Assembly (NCBI RefSeq): GCF_042646065.1
Contig: NZ_JBHRTA010000005.1
Coordinates: 1-7,847 of the forward strand
From: Parapedobacter deserti
GTDB taxonomy: Bacteria > Bacteroidota > Bacteroidia > Sphingobacteriales > Sphingobacteriaceae
Length of the DNA stretch: 7,847 bases
Reading direction: 5' to 3'
Shown here: in pieces, positions 6,301-7,847 of the stretch
How positions within the stretch are numbered: position 1 is the first letter of the stretch
How the letters are laid out: each line of letters starts with the position of its first letter
Position numbers and translations under genes: made by a program
The notes under the pieces: model-generated
Database searches by the model: none
Told to the model about the DNA's origin: nothing
The model's input: only the letters and a program-made list of their open reading frames with translations

Positions 6301-7847
6301 ATCCTGCGCATCGCTCGGGCCGTTGTTGGTTACCGTGATCGTGTAGTCAACCGATTCGCCCGGGGTGAACGTTGTCTGCGTGGCATCACTCACCACTTTC
6401 ACCGTTACGATGTCCGCCTGCGGATCAGGTGTCAACGGCGGGGTCTCGCAGTCATCGCAGGTCGGATCCGGGTCAGGTGTCGGTGTGGTCACCGTAACCG
6501 TATTCACCAGGTCATCATCGAAGTCAGCCGGCGTCTGCACCGTCACCGTATAGGTCACCACAGCGCCATTCGGCAGCGTGGCAATCGTTTCATTGATATC
6601 GCCCGTGCCGCTGGTGTTCGGGAGGGTTACCGTACCGGTGGTCACCACCGCTGTCCAGCCCGTGATCGTCGTGCCGGCAGGAGCCGTATCCACCACGTTC
6701 ACATCCTGCGCATCGCTCGGGCCGTTGTTGGTTACCGTGATCATGTAGTCTACCGATTCACCCGGGGTGAACATTGTCTGCGCGGCATCGCTCACCACTT
6801 TCACCGTTACGATGTCCGCCTGCGGATCAGGTGTCAGCGGCGGGGTCGTGCAGTCATCGCAGGTCGGATCCGGGTCGGGTGTCGGTGTGGTCACCGTAAC
6901 CGCATTTACCAGGTCATCATCGAAGTCCGGAGGCGTCTGCACCGTCACCGTATAGGTCACCACAGCGCCGTCAGGCAATGTGGCGATAGTCTCATTAATG
7001 TCGCCCGTGCCACTGGTGTTTGGCAATGTCACCGTACCCGCTGTGACTGTTGCACTCCAGCTTATGATAATGGTTCCGGCAGGAGCCGTATCCACCACGT
7101 TCACATCCTGCGCATCGCTCGGGCCGTTGTTGGTCACCGTGATCGTGTAGTCTACCGATTCACCCGGGGTGAACGTTGTCTGCGTGGCATCGCTCACCAC
7201 TTTCACCGTTACGATGTCCGCCTGCGGATCAGGTGTCAGCGGCGGGGTCGTGCAGTCATCGCAGGTCGGATCCGGGTCGGGTGTCGGTGTGGTCACCGTA
7301 ACCGTGTTCACCAGGTCATCATCGAAGTCAGCCGGTGTCTGGACCGTTACCGTATAGGTTACCACAGCGCCGTCAGGCAATGTAGGTATGGTCTCATTGA
7401 TATCACCCGTGCCGCTGGTGTTTGGCAATGTCACCGTACCGGTGGTCACCACCGCTGTCCAGTTTGTGATAATGGTTCCGGTTGGTGCCGTATCCTCCAC
7501 GTTCACATCCTGGGCATCGCTCGGGCCGTTGTTCGTCACCGTGATCGTGTAGTCTACCGACTCACCCGGGGTGAACGTTGTCTGCGTGGCATCGCTCACC
7601 ACTTTCACCGTTACGATGTCCGCTTGTGAAGTATACGTCAACACCACATCGTCAAAAGCGACACACGTTCCATTAGTAACCGTCCAACGCAGGGTTACAG
7701 ACGTATTCGGATCCAATGTAATGATTGCGTTCGGATCGGTAGCATCCACTATTCCAACTGCAGGCGTACCACTAACCACGCTCCATTCGCCGGTTCCCGG
7801 AGTCGGAGCCGTAGCATCTAATGTAAATTCTCCGCTGTTATACTGCG
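1..7847 (-). CDS. Giant DUF11-repeat surface/adhesin-like protein, internal fragment
   Basis: The complementary strand is open end to end (about 2615 codons, codons aligned to plus positions 1-3), with no start or stop in the window, so the gene is partial at both ends. About 75 N-terminal residues form a PKD-like/Ig-like domain (7847-7621). They are followed by 18 full and one partial 134-residue repeats with DUF11 hallmarks (FTPGESVDYTITVTNNGPSD, LPDGAVVTYTVTVQTP) joined by TPDPDPTCDDCTTPP linkers. DUF11 domains are known as beta-sandwich repeats in very large secreted proteins; in Bacteroidota such proteins often end in a gliding-motility/T9SS-type sorting domain. I infer an extracellular stalk or adhesin. 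There is no catalytic motif, membrane segment or signal peptide in this portion. A typical unit has about 20 acidic residues, one Lys, one Trp and about a quarter Thr. The ligand and exact role are unknown. That this strand is coding is nearly certain; the adhesin role is moderately likely. Confidence 0.93.
385..786 (-). repeat. DUF11 repeat unit U18
   Basis: TTITSW followed by the rare SATVTAGTVTLP strand shared with U2. Loop GDINETIATLPDG, last strand SDFSGTLVNA, linker CDDCTT. Confidence 0.95.
787..1188 (-). repeat. DUF11 repeat unit U17
   Basis: TIITNW followed by TATVTTGTVTLP, loop GDINETIATLPDG, last strand ADFDDDLVNA. A private V86M gives DGAMVTYT; this internal Met is not a start codon because the frame is open on both sides. 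Confidence 0.95.
1189..1590 (-). repeat. DUF11 repeat unit U16
   Basis: Loop GDLNETIATLPDG (DLNE also in U8). Last strand begins PPDFDDD as in U2. Private changes: DVVTV at the start (I2V) and TPNPQ at the end of the linker (D131N). Confidence 0.95.
1591..1992 (-). repeat. DUF11 repeat unit U15
   Basis: TTITSW at 49-54 (shared with U18) and a private LPNISGT (T68I) in the loop. TAVVTTGTVTLP, GDINETIATLPDG, last strand ADFDDDLVNT, linker CDDCTT. Confidence 0.95.
1993..2394 (-). repeat. DUF11 repeat unit U14
   Basis: TATVTTGTVTLP strand shared with U17 but combined with TTITGW. A private T14A gives DATQATFTPG. Last strand SDFSGTLVNT, linker CDDCTT. Confidence 0.95.
2395..2796 (-). repeat. DUF11 repeat unit U13
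   Basis: Strand SATVTTGTVTLP as in U5, loop GDINETIATLPDG, last strand SDFSGTLVNT, linker CDDCET as in U3 and U9. Confidence 0.95.
2797..3198 (-). repeat. DUF11 repeat unit U12
   Basis: Consensus domain (TTITGW, TAVVTTGTVTLP, GDINETIATLPNG) with the neutral SDFSGTLVNT last strand. It shares rare DNA tracts with U6 (ATLPNG segment) and with U9 (middle of the unit), so different parts have different nearest relatives. Confidence 0.95.
3199..3600 (-). repeat. DUF11 repeat unit U11
   Basis: Carries the second loop allele TVSLPATSGTGNLDQTIPTLPDG. Last strand ADFDDDLVNT. Its linker ends PDPH, and the DNA across the U11/U12 junction matches that across the U9/U10 junction. Confidence 0.95.
3601..4002 (-). 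repeat. DUF11 repeat unit U10
   Basis: Shares E42 (VNVEDTAP) and TIITNW with U1. A private D23E gives GESVEYT. Loop GDINETIATLPDG, last strand ADFDDDLVNT, linker CDDCTT. Confidence 0.95.
4003..4404 (-). repeat. DUF11 repeat unit U9
   Basis: Linker is CDDCET and ends PDPH (Q133H), the latter shared only with U11. Loop GDINETIATLPNG, last strand ADFDDDLVNT. A stretch at about 4230-4383 matches U12 exactly, including a GTG AAT GTG codon choice found in no other unit. Confidence 0.95.
4405..4806 (-). repeat. DUF11 repeat unit U8 (hybrid loop)
   Basis: The loop reads TVSLPATSGTGDLNETIPTLPDG: the flanks belong to the U7/U11/U19 allele, but the centre is DLNE, shared with U16, instead of NLDQ. This looks like a recombinant. 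Last strand SDFSGTLVNA, linker CDDCTT. Confidence 0.95.
4807..5208 (-). repeat. DUF11 repeat unit U7
   Basis: Carries the complete second loop allele: TVSLPATSGTGNLDQTIPTLPDG, shared with U11 and U19. Last strand SDFSGTLVNA. A private KVISD (V8I) lies near the start of the unit. Confidence 0.95.
5209..5610 (-). repeat. DUF11 repeat unit U6
   Basis: The loop is unusual: NTSGIGNINETIATLPNG, with T71I and D73N. The last strand is the neutral SDFSGTLVNT form. The DNA around the ATLPNG segment (about 5353-5387) matches U12 at several rare synonymous positions, six units away. Confidence 0.95.
5611..6012 (-). repeat. DUF11 repeat unit U5
   Basis: Carries the SATVTTGTVTLP strand shared with U13, with TTITGW before it. 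Loop GDINETIATLPDG, last strand ADFDDDLVNT, linker CDDCTT. Confidence 0.95.
6013..6414 (-). repeat. DUF11 repeat unit U4
   Basis: Close to consensus: TTITGW, TAVVTTGTVTLP, GDINETIATLPNG, ADFDDDLVNA, CDDCTT. Linker DNA uses the CCA TTG codon pair for Pro-Leu, as in U5, U6, U10, U17 and U19. Confidence 0.95.
6415..6816 (-). repeat. DUF11 repeat unit U3
   Basis: Has the most private substitutions in the conserved N-terminal strands: DAAQTMFTPG (T12A and T15M) and DYMITV (T25M). The loop ends IATLPNG, the last strand is ADFDDDLVNT, and the linker is the rarer CDDCET form (E124) shared with U9 and U13. Confidence 0.95.
6817..7218 (-). repeat. DUF11 repeat unit U2
   Basis: Carries the rare SATVTAGTVTLP strand (55-66), found otherwise only in U18, preceded by a unique TIIISW. 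The last strand begins PPDFDDD (P97), shared only with U16. Loop GDINETIATLPDG, linker CDDCTT. Confidence 0.95.
7219..7620 (-). repeat. DUF11 repeat unit U1 (first in the array)
   Basis: First unit after the PKD-like domain. Variant residues: E42 (VNVEDTAP) where most units have V; TIITNW at 49-54; IPTLPDG combined with GDINE and LPNTSGT, a hybrid of the two loop alleles; last strand ADFDDDLVNT; linker CDDCTT. E42 and TIITNW together are shared only with U10. Confidence 0.95.
7621..7847 (-). other. PKD-like/Ig-like domain preceding the repeat array (partial)
   Basis: This is the N-terminal flank of the array, about 75 residues in the same reading frame. Readable landmarks are GEFTLDATAPTPGTGEWSVV, then ITLDPNTSVTLRWTVTNGTC and VAFDDVVLTYTSQ. 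The pattern (GxW near the start, a T-x-L-x-W-T-V-x-N-G-x-C strand, then DDVVLTY) resembles the PKD-like domains repeated in large Bacteroidota surface proteins; the family match is from memory and was not searched. It is not a copy of the 134-residue unit. Its base composition is lower in G+C (about 50% by hand count, against about 60% in the repeats) and it uses more A/T-ending codons. The start of the domain lies beyond 7847. Confidence 0.6.

Larger units (their letters stand above)
1..7620 (-). repeat. Tandem array of 402-bp (134-aa) DUF11 repeats, 18 full plus one partial copy
   Basis: The landmark encoding FTPGES recurs at about 335 and then every 402 bases to about 7571, 19 times, with no insertion or deletion. 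Since 402 is 134 codons, the frame is kept throughout. Unit plan by residue: 1-29 first strands (DIVTVKVVSDATQTTFTPGE...), 30-47 NNGPSDAQDVNVVDTAPT, 48-66 variable TTITGW and TAVVTTGTVTLP, 67-84 variable loop (NTSGTGDINETIATLPDG), 85-96 AVVTYTVTVQTP, 97-112 last strand (ADFDDDLVN or SDFSGTLVN), 113-134 linker with CDDC. Copies are nearly identical and differ at a limited set of positions that recur in several combinations. All units also share a BamHI-type GGATCC hexamer in the linker. Confidence 0.97.

Noticed and set aside
335..7357. Many 62-codon plus-strand frames starting with MNVVCVASLTTF, one per unit, and a longer 125-codon version at 3764-4141.
   Set aside because: They are antisense shadows of the DUF11 repeat, each starting at the same GTG and ending at the same place in the unit. 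The 125-codon case only reflects a point variant (GTACTC in U10) that removes a stop. The minus frame alone is open throughout and gives a recognisable family.
1..7620. A CRISPR array or non-coding satellite.
   Set aside because: The period of 402 bp is far too long for a CRISPR repeat-spacer unit, there are no unique spacers, and the period is a whole number of codons with a conserved protein reading.
1..7620. The GGATCC and GGTNACC palindromes recurring in each unit as regulatory or replication sites.
   Set aside because: They are a by-product of codons in the repeated protein sequence (DPT and VTT) and recur only because the unit does.

Overview
The whole window is the inside of one very large gene on the minus strand. 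Reading the complement with codons aligned to plus positions 1-3, 4-6 and so on, I find no stop codon across about 2615 codons, and neither the start nor the stop of the gene is inside the window. There are no intergenic regions, RNA genes, promoters or terminators.

In protein order (high to low coordinates), the window opens at 7847-7621 with about 75 residues of a non-repeated, PKD-like/Ig-like domain of the kind common in large Bacteroidota surface proteins. From 7620 down to 1 there follow 18 complete copies and a 19th nearly complete copy of one 134-residue (402-bp) repeat. Each repeat is a DUF11-type beta-sandwich domain (conserved core FTPGESVDYTITVTNNGPSD) followed by a Pro/Asp/Thr linker carrying a Cys-Asp-Asp-Cys motif (TPDPDPTCDDCTTPP). 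I number the units U1 (N-terminal) to U19 (C-terminal), and unit residues 1-134 starting at D of DIVTV.

The most likely product is a secreted giant stalk or adhesin protein of a Bacteroidota bacterium, perhaps of the Sphingobacteriaceae type. The PKD-like flank, the DUF11 repeats and the linker style point that way; a secretion signal, T9SS sorting domain or ligand-binding domain would lie outside the window and cannot be confirmed.

The interesting part is the fine structure of the array. The period is exactly 402 bp with no indels. Units are mosaics of a few alternative cassettes, including hybrid units, which indicates exchange between copies. The linker is frozen even at the DNA level. 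Every unit repeats a CxxC pair, one Bacteroidota-type O-glycosylation motif (DTA) and an extremely acidic, Thr-rich composition with a single Lys. I found no sign of a multi-gene system here.
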